From contig JAPVLO010000053.1 in the NCBI GenBank assembly GCA_027257055.1, positions 10,558,001 through 10,622,000 on the forward strand: DNA of 64,000 nucleotides, read 5' to 3'. This stretch comes from Cephalopachus bancanus (lineage: Eukaryota > Chordata > Mammalia > Primates > Tarsiidae). Positions within the stretch are counted from its first letter, which is position 1; each line of letters starts with the position of its first letter. Below, piece by piece: positions 1-9,469 of this stretch. The notes under the pieces were generated by a model. That model worked only from the letters and a program-made list of their open reading frames with translations. It did no database searches and was not told the DNA's origin. The translations under genes and the position numbers were made by a program.

Positions 1-74
1 ATCTCGCGTGTGTAATCGCCAGACCGACTGCCCACCTGTCCGACACCGATTTTCTGGGGATGGGAGAGGCGGTG

Positions 75-965
75 TCAACCCATATGCAGCTGGACATGCC
101 CTCCACGGGATAACTCCCCCTGGGCCCCCGTGTGCAGTACTATTCTCACATCCTGCCCTGTTCTTATTGCCCTAACGCGGCAACCCAGACCAAAGGGGGA
201 TTGATCCACCTCCATGGCAGCAAAGGCCTGCGCTAGTAGCGCACGGTCACGTGCATTGCGTTGATGCATACGGCAGAGACAAGAGAGGCACAGGACACAA
301 CAAGAGAATAACAAAAAGGCCATTGAACCCATTCCCTCCCACTCTTTAAGGTGGTATGCCGCCTGGGCGATCCAGAAGGCCAAGGTTTGAGCGACTACTG
401 GATCTACTCTGATGGAGTTGACACTGATGATTTCACGACGTAGAGCCTCCGTCAGGTTGTCGAACTCTTGGGACCAATTACCTAAAAGATGGAGGGAAAG
501 CTTTCGAGAGAGGTTAGCAGCAATGGTCATATTGTGGTATGGGATGCCGGTTACGCATAAAGCAATAGTGTGCCATTCACACCCTATTTGCACCATGCGC
601 CAGAGAATGTCTACTTGTTCTTGTACCACGTCAACTCTTTGATCTAAGATCATAATGCCGCCACACAAGTGATTGTTAATATTACTTTGGCAGCAACAGT
701 GGAAGACAAGGTGTTTAAAGTGGTGGCGGTCTGTACTGTGGTACACATGGCAACAGCGGCTGTAGCAGCTGCAGCGGCTGCCATTGCAATTGCTGCAATG
801 ATGGCGGCTGTAATGCCGAAGTCTCTCCTCTGTCAAAAAGGAGAGAGAGCATTAGGGCCCCAGCAAGAGTGTAATAGAAATCAGGGCTGGTGCCAGTTAA
901 AAATCTGGGGAAAGTACGTGCCGAATAAGTGTCTAGGAAATACTGTTAAAATTCCCCATTGTTGC
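75..965 (-). pseudogene. env: Endogenous retroviral env remnant (end of SU plus TM), frame-broken
   Basis: Remnant of the envelope glycoprotein that would mediate membrane fusion. From about 965 down to 830 lies a short C-terminal scrap of SU with stops in the reading frame, one of them just before the basic QRRDF cleavage-like site. An Ala/Ile-rich fusion peptide follows (about 826-740). A frame change is then needed between about 690 and 652, because the fusion-peptide frame hits TGA at 650-652. The second frame, open to position 75, carries a heptad-like coil (LDQRVDVVQEQVDIL), two Cys spaced C-X7-C, N-glycosylation sequons (NMT, NWS, NLT), a transmembrane stretch (MAFLLFSCCVLCLSCLC) and a cytoplasmic tail of roughly 60 residues. 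Most of SU is absent. It does not encode a complete envelope. Confidence 0.82.
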
Positions 966-1674
966 TCAGCACGACTTATGGGAAGGTTCAGCATCAGCGT
1001 TCCCAGCAGAAGCCACGTCGTCGGATTCATCATCAGCAATCGGGGTTCGTTCCTCGGGGGTCTTTGTAGTGCGTGTTAGTCGCTCAGGTACCCACACCGG
1101 GTCTGGGCTGTCCTGTGGAAAAACACACACAGATCCTCTCGCCCACGTTAATACTGGGTCGGGACCTCTCCATTGTCCCATGATAACATCTTTCCATTTA
1201 ACATAGCCCATTTAATGCGGTACTGCGCCTAGATGGCGGTCCGCAGCAGAATTGTTCTCGTTGTCCAGCTGAAGAAAATTTAAAGTTAATAATGCTAATG
1301 ACAGTCTTTGTTTAGGTTTGTAACCCATGCCTATTCCCCCTTTTAGTTTTTGAAGTAGTTCTTTTAGTGTGCGATGAGCCCTCTCGACTATCCCTTGACC
1401 TTGGGGATTATAAGGGAGCCCATGGCGCAGGTCCACGTTCATTTGTGCACAGAACCGTTGAAATGTTCGGGAGGTGTAGGCGGGGCCATTATCTGTTTTG
1501 ATTTGCTGGGGCATGCCCCAGGCGGCCCACGCCTCCAAGCAATGGGAGATAACATGATGTGCCTTTTCTCCAGCCATGGCCGAGGCAAACAAAATTCCGG
1601 AACAGGTATCTATGGAAACATGGACATATGACGTGGTATTTGGAAACGGGTCTGTAATGTTTTTGAGTTAACAT
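966..1674 (-). pseudogene. pol: Retroviral integrase remnant (catalytic core and C-terminal domain)
   Basis: Remnant of pol integrase, which would join viral DNA to the host chromosome. After a TAA near 1674 the minus frame is open to 1212. It shows the first catalytic Asp in SIDTCSG (codon at 1608-1610), the second in [10 protein letters not shown], and the Glu in GIVERAH. Thirty-five residues separate the second Asp from the Glu, the classic D,D(35)E spacing. An in-frame TAA at 1212-1214 interrupts the gene. The C-terminal DNA-binding part follows in the same frame ([20 protein letters not shown], then VWVPERLTR) to the stop near 966. The N-terminal HHCC zinc domain is missing, lost together with the end of the RNase H linker. 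Non-functional as it stands. Confidence 0.88.
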
Positions 1675-1900
1675 GCTTGTGTCTTTCGGGCAGGGAAAGC
1701 CTGTTGAAGTTGCGTAAGGTTGTCAGCCTGGGCATTACCCTCACTGAGGGGTCCTGGTAGGCCAGTGTGCGCACAGATATGCTGAACAAAGAATGGCTCT
1801 GAACGTTGCCGTATCAGCTGTTGAATTTTGTAGGCAAATGTATGTATAGGGCTAGCGGGGGATATTCGGCCTGCCACTTCAAGAGATTTAAACCAGCTGC
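1668..1900 (-). pseudogene. pol: Retroviral RNase H C-terminal remnant fused to the gag deletion junction
   Basis: About 70 codons read VAGRISPASP, then HICAHTGLPGPLSEGNAQAD, the conserved His-containing end of the retroviral RNase H domain that would degrade RNA in RNA:DNA hybrids. The fragment starts only some ten bases beyond the stop ending the capsid frame (1888-1890). Nucleocapsid, protease and nearly all of reverse transcriptase have therefore been deleted at about 1885-1905. It is in a different frame from capsid and from the integrase that follows. It ends at a stop near 1668, where the integrase N-terminal domain should begin. Confidence 0.8.
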
Positions 1901-3015
1901 TTCACTAAGGGCATGGCAGTGTCTGGGTCCCCCAAAATCTGCCCTGCGGCCTGCATCATTCGGGCCACAAAGTCTGAAAAAGGTTCTGTGGAACCTTGAG
2001 TAATTTTGGTGAGATTACCTGATACCTCCCCTCGGCTAGGCAAGGCCTTCCAGGCTCGCATTGCCATGTGATTAACTTGATCATACACAACCTGGGGGTA
2101 TCCTATCTGTTGGTTAGCAAAACGGCCCTGCCCCAACAGCATATCAACGTCCCAAGCCCCGTTACCCGCCGCCCGGTTTCTTGCTGCCTGCTCATTAGCC
2201 AATTCTATGTAATAGGCCTTCCAATCTAAATATTGTCCCGGGTTCATGCAAGCCTTCACTAATCTCTGCCAGTCTCCGGGGGGCATGGCGAACCGGTCTA
2301 GTGCCTCCACCATTGCTGTCGTGAAGGCAGCAGTGAGCCCGTACGTTCGTACGGCCTCCGCGAGGTTTTTCACTGTTTTGAAATCTAATGACTCATGGTA
2401 CCGGTTCCCTGCATTATCCACGAACACCGGAAAAGTTTGCCATGTGCCGCTGGCATGGACCTCCCTCCACACTTCATTGTTGAAAGAAGCGCCTCCTTTT
2501 CCGGGAGGCACAGAAGGATTATACGGGGGAGGAACTCCTACCGACCCAGGGACAGAGGATCCGCCCTTATCTCAGGCGCGGCCCCGACTGAGTTCTAACT
2601 TTTCAACTCGAGTCACGAGATCTCTAAGTTCCTCATCTGACTCCAGTTCTGAGTCAGAGGCTGCCTCGCTGTTCCCTCTTGAGGAAGTTGATCATTCCTC
2701 TTTTATTTGGTCAAGCGCTGCTTGGCCTTGCTCGACTGTTTGCACGCACTTTTGATCTTCCAAACAGGCACGAACCAGTCTCCAAAGGGGCTGGACCCCG
2801 CCTGCCACCTCTCCTAGCTCTCGGGCGCGGTCAATATCCTGCCCCACTTTGTCCCAACTACCCACTGTGAGATTCCCCGAAATGGCAAACCACGGTGCAA
2901 TCTCGTCTACCTGTGTGATAAAATCAGTCAAGGTTTTATCCCTTAATTTTAGTCCTTTTGTTCTTAGGAGAGTTTTAAGAGCCTGAAAAAGTGGGTGAGA
3001 GGAAGTAGTGCCCAT
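1888..3015 (-). pseudogene. gag: Retroviral gag remnant: matrix, PPPY late domain, capsid
   Basis: The gag polyprotein would assemble virions. An ATG at 3015 opens a matrix-like segment beginning MGTTSS, a plausible N-myristoylation context, with a PWF motif and a KVGQDIDRARELG helix. The same frame continues without a shift to 1888 but has two in-frame TGA codons, at 2692-2694 and 2572-2574. Between them is an acidic segment (SELESDEELRDL). Just after the second is GVPPPYNPSVPP, a PPPY-type late-budding motif. Capsid follows, with a FKTVKNLAEAVRTYG helix, PPGDW, and TQGSTEPFSDFVARM, which resembles the class II major homology region. Capsid ends at TAA 1888-1890 at a deletion junction, so nucleocapsid zinc knuckles are missing. 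Two stops plus truncation make it a pseudogene. Confidence 0.86.
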
Positions 3016-3031
3016 GTTAGCAAAAAGGGAT

Positions 3032-3394
3032 CACCTCTACACCGAGGGCCCTTTTAGATCGCCTCTTTACCGAGGACCTTCCCAAATCGCCTCTTTGCCG
3101 AGGACCTTCCCAAATCGCCTCTTTGCCGAGGACCTTCCCAAATCGCCTCTTTGCCGAGGACCTTCCCAAATCGCCTCTTTGCCGAGGACCTTCCCAAATC
3201 GCCTCTTTGCCGAGGACCTTCCCAAATCGCCTCTTTGCCGAGGACCTTCCCAAATCGCCTCTTGCCGAGGACCTTCCCAAATCGCCTCTTTGCCGAGGAC
3301 CTTCCCAAATCGCCTCTTTGCCGAGGACCTTCCCAAATCGCCTCTTTGCCGCGGACCTTCTTAAATCGCCTCTTTACCGAGGACCTTTCTAGTT
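3032..3394 (-). repeat. 28-bp tandem array (13 units) in the provirus leader
   Basis: Thirteen consecutive units of about 28 bp, plus-strand form CGCCTCTTTGCCGAGGACCT followed by TCCCAAAT. Units start at 3032, 3060, 3088, 3116, 3144, 3172, 3200, 3228, 3256 (27 bp), 3283, 3311, 3339 and 3367. The inner units are essentially identical. The outermost units are the diverged ones, as in a homogenising VNTR. It sits between the gag ATG (3015) and the PBS (3481-3498), i.e. in the untranslated leader where packaging signals normally lie. Each unit holds CCTC-6 nt-GAGG, a potential 4-bp hairpin stem. All frames stay open through it because 28 is not a multiple of 3 and the unit lacks stops. The resulting open frames are not genes. 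Confidence 0.95.
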
Positions 3395-3480
3395 TTTTCC
3401 CTCCCTTGTGGGATCTACATACCAGTCGACTGCCCTGAGCAGCTGCAGTTCTGAATCCAAGGATTTCGGCTTCTTCGAGG

Positions 3481-3498
3481 TCCCCGTACGGGCCACCA
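3481..3498 (-). other. Primer-binding site matching tRNA-Ile
   Basis: On the minus strand this reads TGGTGGCCCGTACGGGGA, two bases after the LTR end. It is complementary to the 3' 18 nt of vertebrate tRNA-Ile(AAU), which ends UCCCCGUACGGGCCACCA. The match is 18/18 by my recollection of that tRNA. It would prime minus-strand DNA synthesis. Its exact placement next to a CA-ending LTR supports both calls. Confidence 0.85.
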
Positions 3499-3500
3499 CT

Positions 3501-3751
3501 TGTCGCTTTCAATAACGACTCTCACACGATTCTTCTGCAAGCTGCTTTAATCCCAGGTTACTACATCGTTCTTCTTCCTCTTTCTCCTATTCGTGACCTT
3601 AAATCTAGTATATCTGCCAATCAATTAAGGTAACGCGGCACGGCCGTAAGAGAGGATTGTATGCTGATATCCTTTAGTTGCCTTATCAGGGCTTGTTTTG
3701 TCTTGTGGTCTGGCTGCTTCAGGCGCCATGCTAGGGCGGAGGTGCTCCACA
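3501..3751 (-). repeat. 5' LTR of the provirus, short (about 251 bp)
   Basis: In minus orientation it begins TGTGGAGCACC at 3751 and ends GAAAGCGACA at 3501, so it has TG...CA ends directly before the PBS. A variant polyadenylation signal ATTAAA lies at 3551-3546, about 45 nt before the end, as in short class II LTRs with a small R-U5. The downstream end is firm because of the PBS. The outer end at 3751 is inferred only from the TG dinucleotide, since the partner LTR and the target-site duplication are outside view. Confidence 0.7.
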
Positions 3752-4600
3752 GTCTAACCTGGCCTCTCTGGCTACATTGGGGCAGGATGCCCGAACTGAT
3801 CAGCCACTATTCTACGGGGGCAGAGCTGTCTCACTCTTAATTCTAGAAGTGGTCTGTGCACAGACAGCAGTGAAATTCTCTTAAACTTGACGGGAAATAG
3901 CAGTTATTCTAAGAGATCTACCTTAAAAAGGCAGCAAAACATGCGGTCTTGTGGAGTGGGGAGGATGGTACTAGTGCCCTAGCCAATTACCTGTATCTGT
4001 AGGAGACAGAGAAGTAGATAAAGGATTACACAGAAGAAATGGAAGTGAGAGAGAGGATTCATCCCAAGGTGGAGGGAAGAAAAATGATGCGGCTCGTTCC
4101 ATAACTCTTTGAGGACACCAAGTATTGAGTATGTTTGTACACAAGATTATTTGGCTTATAGGGCAGGAGCCCAGCAGCGGGATCTAGTCATCAGATCTCA
4201 GGTCTGCAAATATGACTTAATTAAATTTCCACTAGGTGGGGGAAGTAGGAAGGTAGTAATCTATGCATACCCTGCCCACGCTGAGACTGGCCTGGGAACA
4301 TGTGTGAACCTTTAGGTGAAGGTGCTCTGATCAACCAGCACAGGCAGAAGAGGACACTCTGGTGGGGTTGACATAGGTGCCATTTGGTATAGAAATATGT
4401 ATTCCAAATGCTGTGTTAATAATCTGAAAGAATTAGACATTTTCTCCTCAAATACATTAGCATTCTTTGTATGACTGGTAGTATACTTAATATCACCAAG
4501 TGTAGTAACAATAAAAGCAAGCATTTGAAAAGCATTTCAGAGTTCTCAAAACATTTGCACAAATATTTCTTTTATCTTTACAAACATCCTGGCCATTTAA
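3752..4600. other. Unclassified flank of the provirus
   Basis: Mixed-composition DNA with no recognisable gene or repeat family. The first 100 bases (3752-3850) have higher G+C and could still belong to an older retroviral element, but no ends are visible. Confidence 0.4.
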
Positions 4601-4604
4601 AATT

Positions 4605-4680
4605 GGCCGATGCTTACTGAGCTCTTACTGTATGCTATAATCTGTGCTAGGTGCTTTCTATACCTTACATAATCCTCTCC
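4605..4680 (-). repeat. MIR-like fragment
   Basis: Contains CTTACTGAGCTCTTACTGTATGCT-type sequence followed by GTGCTAGGTGCTTTCTATACC and ACATAATCCTC, the antisense form of the 3' half of MIR. Confidence 0.6.
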
Positions 4681-7345
4681 ACTATCTCTTCTTTAAGAGA
4701 TTTTGTCTCTAAAATCTTTTACTTGTTTCAGATAGGATTCACTCAAATAAGGGAATACACATATAATTATTTTTAAAATAGAAAATTGTTTTATGCAATT
4801 GTTTGCTTCCTTGGTAGTCTCTGCAGGGCTGTCTCTTAGCTTCATGTTAGAGCTTGGAGTCTCCAGGCAGGTGGTCAGAAAGGGAAGATCACATGCAGGC
4901 TGGTACCCTATGTGCACAAACCAGAACCCCAGCAGAACAAACTGAACCCCATGTATGTCCTTGTAGCCTCTGACCTTGGTGATGAGGGTATCCTGCAGAA
5001 ACCAGGGCCTTCCTCACAAGCTGAACACACATATCTTTGACCCAGGAGTCAGAGAAATGGAAGGAAAATTCAGGGTAGAGGAGAGCAATTGGAAGCCCAG
5101 CTGCGGCTTCACGCCCAAGAGGTGAGTCAGCAGATCAGCAACAACTCTGTGCTATGAGCAGCTGCTGGTGCCCTCCTCCTGCCTTCCAACTCTCCCGAGA
5201 ATCTCCCTTGTAGCCTAGTCCTAAAAGGAAACATACAAGAAAAAGGAATTCTGGGAAATGGGGTTCAGCTTAACCATGTTGGCACATTACAAAGCCATCA
5301 CACCTGTTCTAAGATGTGCTAGAGGTGAGGGTGGTTTGGTGTGAAGGGCTAGAAGAAAGGATGAGATTCGATCTGCCATTATGGGGGGGGGTCTGGAGGT
5401 AGGGGTTGATCTGCAGCACTCAGAGATAAGGTAAACTAGACTTTATCGACCACGCTAAATCTTCCATTATTGCAGTAGACGCTTTGCATTGTAGGGCTTA
5501 CTCAACTAGCCACTTAATACACTCAGCTAACTTTTACATGAACTAGGGAAGCAGGTTTTAAAGTCAAATAATTAGCAGGCAAACATGGATTACTGGCCTG
5601 CTTGCTCTGAAGGGTCATTCATGCAATTAGCAGTTATTTGTAGGCTTCGTGGTGGTGCTGCTCTGTTCCTCTGGCTCTTCAGGGCACTGTCCAGCTGAGT
5701 ATGGGGGAACAGCCGAATCCTTTGATGCTCCAGTTGTTGTGTACCCCTTATCCCAGCAGGCCTGTGCCCAACAGACTGTTTGTCTCAACAAGGTGGATAT
5801 CTTGCCTGTCATAGCATCTTCCTTCAGTCAAATGGACACTTGGCTGCTGAAAATGTCTTCCTTAGCAAATTAGGGTTTGGGTAAAGAGCATAACCAGGCC
5901 AGTCCAACTCTCATGTATTTAGAATTACTCCCCAACAACTTGGAATCCAGTTGTCTGCTCTTTGGGAACTTGTCACCACGCACTCTGTATGGCAAGGCAA
6001 AGGAGCTTGGTCTCTGTGGGTCTGAGAAGTATTTAGATTTAGGGTAGCTGACATGCCCTCTTCTTTCTTAGCTGGGGTGGGCAATTTGGAGCCACCTTTG
6101 GAATAAAGAATAGGGAATAAAATGCCCAGCGGGTATCTAGACAGTTCCTGAGGACATGTTCAGGGACCTTTGGATCAGCAGTCTGTTACACAGGAAGCAA
6201 ATCTATGTGCTGTGCCTTTAGGGTATGTGGCAGTTCCAAGCACCTGGAGCAAGATCCCAGGCCCTGCCTAGGATCAAGCCTTGTGAGAGGAGCTCTGACA
6301 TCAGTGTGTTCCCCGGGAATTTCTTGCCATTAATAATCTTTGTGCTTTGATCTTTGCTTAATGGGAAAGAAAGCTTTGAACATTCAGTGGAGACGTGGAG
6401 ACTAGGAAGTGGAGCTCAGGCAGATGAACCCAAAAGGCAGCTCTGAATCTGTCTAGGGCTACAAATTAGTGTATTCCACTTTGCCGGAAGACTTTACTCA
6501 TCAGCCACAAAGGTGAGTAATTGCTTTCTATTCTTTTTACATAAATAAACCCGGACAACTTTGTCTAATGTCTCACTTTCTATCTCTGTCATAGAGGAAG
6601 GTAGGGGTTGACTTTCAGAAGTTCAGACCCGTGGTTCAGCCCACGACAAATAGGCTGAATCTTGTTGCCCAGGAAGAATAAGTTCCAGATCCAGCTGGGA
6701 CTCTCAGAGACAAAGGTCTCATCTTTTTAAAAAAGTCATTTTCCTCTTCTGAGAGGATTTAGCAAGTTATTCTGTGCATTATCACTGAACTAATCAAGTT
6801 GCACTCCCTGGGCACCTAGAATTTCCACTGAAAACCAGTGGAGACATTTAAGGGAATGATTTCTTTTCAAGGAGTTTGGGCAGTGGTGCTCTTCCAGTTC
6901 ATGGCAGTCAGCTCCTGTGTAGTCAGACAGATGAGCTAGCTTGAGGATTTCACAGCTTCTGGCCCCTTTAGGTATGCAAACCCACCTCCATATCCATCAG
7001 AGACATTTCAATCCATCAAGAGCCAGTAAGTCAGATCTGTTCCAAAAATGTGTGCATGTGATAAATTGATCTTTTCTTTCCCCAGACAGTAGAAGAGGTT
7101 AGAACCTGGGTGTTCAGTAAGTGGTGTTTTTAGAAACTGCAGAAGCATGTTACAAAAAGGAACACAACGGAATGTGCTCAGAGAGACACATCTGTGTGCT
7201 TTTGTCTTCTCATCCTGCCAGCCCTAGAGCTTCTGATATGAGATGGGTTTTTAAAGTGTGTTTATGAGCCCATCCCAGCCGAGGGCTTGGGCAGAAAAGC
7301 CCTTGAATGTGGATTAGGAATACACTGCCCCTCCTGCTCACTGAA
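4681..7345. other. Unclassified single-copy-looking DNA
   Basis: I see no conserved coding frame, no splice-flanked coding exon and no repeat I can name. Short open frames here lack any recognisable domain. A G-run (8 G) occurs near 5383. Confidence 0.4.
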
Positions 7346-7347
7346 TA

Positions 7348-7817
7348 CAGTTGTTCCTCAGTGTCCTTTGGGGATTGGTTCTGGGACCCCCATGGATACC
7401 AAAATCCATGGATGCTCAAGTTTCTGATATAAATGGCATAGTATTTGCATATAACCTGTGCGTATCCTCTCGTTACCTTTAAATCATCTCTAGATTAACT
7501 ATAATACCTAATATAATGAAAATGCTATATAAAAGTTGTTATATAGTATTTTTTATTTATGTTATATTTTATTGTTGCATTCTTATAATTTTTTTTTTCT
7601 TTAGAGATGGGGATCTTGCTCTGCTCCCCAGGCCTGAGTGCAGTGGCATGATCATAGCTCACTGCAGCCTCAAATGGCTGGGCTCAAGCAATCCTCCTGC
7701 CTCAATCTTTGAGTACTTAGAGTAATAGAGTTGTTATTTTTTATTTTTCTGAGTATTTTCGATCTGCAGTTAGTTGAATACATGGATGCAGAACCTATGG
7801 TTAGTGAGGGCTGACTG
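7348..7817 (+). mobile_element. MER2-like (Tigger group) DNA transposon, split by an Alu monomer
   Basis: Starts CAGTTGTTCCTCAGTGTCC just after a TA (7346-7347) and ends GTGAGGGCTGACTG, its imperfect inverted complement. The interior (GGGATTGGTTCTGGGACCCC, then ACCAAAATCCATGGATGCTC) matches the MER2 pattern as I recall it. It is a non-coding, non-autonomous cut-and-paste element. An Alu-type monomer interrupts it at about 7590-7722. Confidence 0.85.
7590..7722 (-). repeat. Alu-type monomer (FLAM/FRAM-like), antisense
   Basis: A T-run is followed by GAGTGCAGTGGCATGATCAT, CTCACTGCAGCCTC and GGGCTCAAGCAATCCTCCTG, the antisense left-arm signature of a 7SL-derived SINE. It lies inside the MER2-like element and lacks a second monomer. 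Confidence 0.8.
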
Positions 7818-8006
7818 TGTAGGCCCTGTGTCCTTCATTCTGTCTTTCTCTGGGATCTAGATTTTATCTGCTCCTTCTGCTGTCTGTCCTTTTCCTCACC
7901 CCCATTTCTGGATGTGCTACTCTCATCTCTGCCCTGATAGCTCCAAACCCTATCATTTTGCTTTGAGGCCAACATAGAACAGTGACACTAATGTTTCCTG
8001 AGAATC

Positions 8007-8269
8007 AATGTTTTTCTCCCTCCCTCTCTTCCTCCCTCCCTTCCTTTGTTCCTCTCTTTCTTTCTCCTTCCTTCTCTCCCTCCTTCTCTTCCTCTCTCAC
8101 TCCCTCCTTCCCTTCCTTCCTCCCTCCCTTCTTTCCTTTGCTCCTCTCCTTTCTCCCTTCCTCTCTGCCTCCCTCCCTCCCTCTTCCCTTCTTCCTTCCT
8201 CCTTCCCTCCTTCCCTTCCTTTCTTCATTCCTCTCTTCCTTTCTCCCTCCATCTCTCCCTTCCTTCCAT
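8007..8269. repeat. Polypyrimidine (CCTT/CCCT)n low-complexity tract
   Basis: About 260 bases almost entirely C and T on the plus strand. It stays open in several frames and yields Ser/Leu/Pro/Phe-rich artefactual translations. No gene. Confidence 0.95.
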
Positions 8270-8549
8270 ACACTTCTATTGAATTACTGTAACAACCAAA
8301 AGACTACAAGTTCAAGTAATAACATGGTTTGTACTTTGAGGAGGTTATAATATTGTAGGGTTGGCACTTATTTATATTTAGTTTAACAGCTTGTTATATG
8401 CATCCAATCATGAAAATCTCTACTTGTTTTGTCTACTTAAACTACATCAACAATAGAATTTCTAAGTCCACATGAGTGGAAACTACAGCCCCTTGTTCTG
8501 CAAGGTTCACTGTACCTATCTCAGTGGTACACTCAGTGATACAGATGAA

Positions 8550-8690
8550 CTCCCTCATCTGAGCAATGGAGATAAAACTACCTGTTTCCTAGTCTTGTGG
8601 CAAGCTTCAAGTTACATAATGTCTCTAAGTGCACAGCCCAGTGCCTGGCCCAGAGTAAATCTCAGTAATTGGTAGCTATTATGATGACTG
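8550..8690 (+). repeat. MIR fragment
   Basis: Contains CCTCATCTGAGCAATGGAGATAAAA-like sequence, then CAGCCCAGTGCCTGGCCCAGAGTAAATCTCAGTAATTG-like 3' MIR sequence. An antisense MIR-like scrap may follow to about 8830. Confidence 0.65.
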
Positions 8691-9049
8691 TGGTTAGAGC
8701 AGCTTGGTAAATATTCATTTAATTCATTTGAAATGTGCCGACTTGACAGATGGGCAGAAACCGGAGGTGAAATTCAAACCCGTTGACTAGTTAATAGAGT
8801 AGATCCAGAATCAGATAACAGAGCAGAGCTAACCTTATGTGTTTTTGCTCTGCTATCAGTTGGAGTTCTTGTGCAAAGTTGATTTCGAAGAGAACATGTG
8901 GAATTATGACATCTGCTGCTGGTCAATGGTAGGCTCTACCCGAAGCCTACTGAGATGATCATATGCACTGACACACATGTGACTTGCATTGTCACAGGAG
9001 TAGAGGTGAAGTAACATGTACACAAAGTAGGTGTTACTTTTATACAGAC

Positions 9050-9458
9050 TGTATTAGTTTCCTAGGGCGGCTGTAACTAAGTGCTACAGACCGGTTGGCC
9101 TAAACAACAGAAATGTGTCGCAGTTCTGGAGACTAGAAGTTCAAAACTCAGATGTTGTCAGAATTGGTTCCCTCAGAAACTATGAAAGGAGGATCAGTTC
9201 CAGGTCTCTCTCCTTGGCTTATAGATGGCCATCATTTCCCTGAGTCTCTTATATCCTCTTCCCTCTATGCGTGTCTCTGTGTCCAAAATTTGTCCTTGTT
9301 CTAAGGACACCAGTCATATTGGATTAGGGTCCATCTTAATGATTTCATCTTAATTACCTCTGTAAAGACCCTGTGTCCAAATATGGTCATATTCTGAGAT
9401 ACTGGGGTATAGGGCTTCAAAGTAGGAATTTTGCAGGAATACAGTTCAACCTATTACA
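9050..9458 (-). repeat. MaLR-type (MLT1-like) solo LTR, antisense
   Basis: Begins TGTATTAGTTTCCTAGGGCGG and ends TTCAACCTATTACA. The interior has GGACACCAGTCATATTGGAT and AAAGACCCTGTGTCCAAATA, typical of this antisense LTR class. No internal retroviral sequence accompanies it. Confidence 0.7.
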
Positions 9459-9469
9459 CAGATCAAGAT

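Larger units (their letters stand above)
1..3751 (-). mobile_element. Partial defective class II (betaretrovirus-like) endogenous provirus
   Basis: An endogenous provirus read on the minus strand. In its own 5' to 3' order it shows an LTR (3751-3501), a PBS (3498-3481), a repeat-filled leader, gag (3015-1888), an RNase H remnant, integrase, and env TM down to position 75. The window edge cuts it before the 3' LTR. Class II affinity rests on the matrix/capsid pattern, the integrase motifs and a TM with well-separated cysteines rather than a gamma-type CX6CC. Only about 3 kb of coding DNA remains where an intact member would have 7-8 kb, so NC, protease, most RT, the integrase N-terminus and most SU are gone. 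It is far richer in CpG than the flanks, which suggests a comparatively young insertion. It cannot be autonomous. The exact family is not identified. Confidence 0.88.

Noticed and set aside
669..1079. Plus-strand 136-codon Ala-rich open frame
   Set aside because: It is the antisense of the env fusion-peptide region. The minus strand carries the retroviral signal.
2246..2755. Plus-strand 169-codon open frame
   Set aside because: Antisense shadow of gag. No recognisable domain.
3032..3394. CRISPR-like array
   Set aside because: Repeats are head to tail with no spacers, in vertebrate DNA inside a provirus leader.
3008..3512. Several overlapping open frames of 85-152 codons on both strands through the 28-bp array
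   Set aside because: They arise because a 28-bp unit without stop codons is open in all frames. Their translations are the same short peptide cycled, and they sit in the untranslated leader.
7982..8350. Ser/Leu/Pro/Phe-rich open frames
   Set aside because: Produced by a polypyrimidine tract. No domain, no stable start context.
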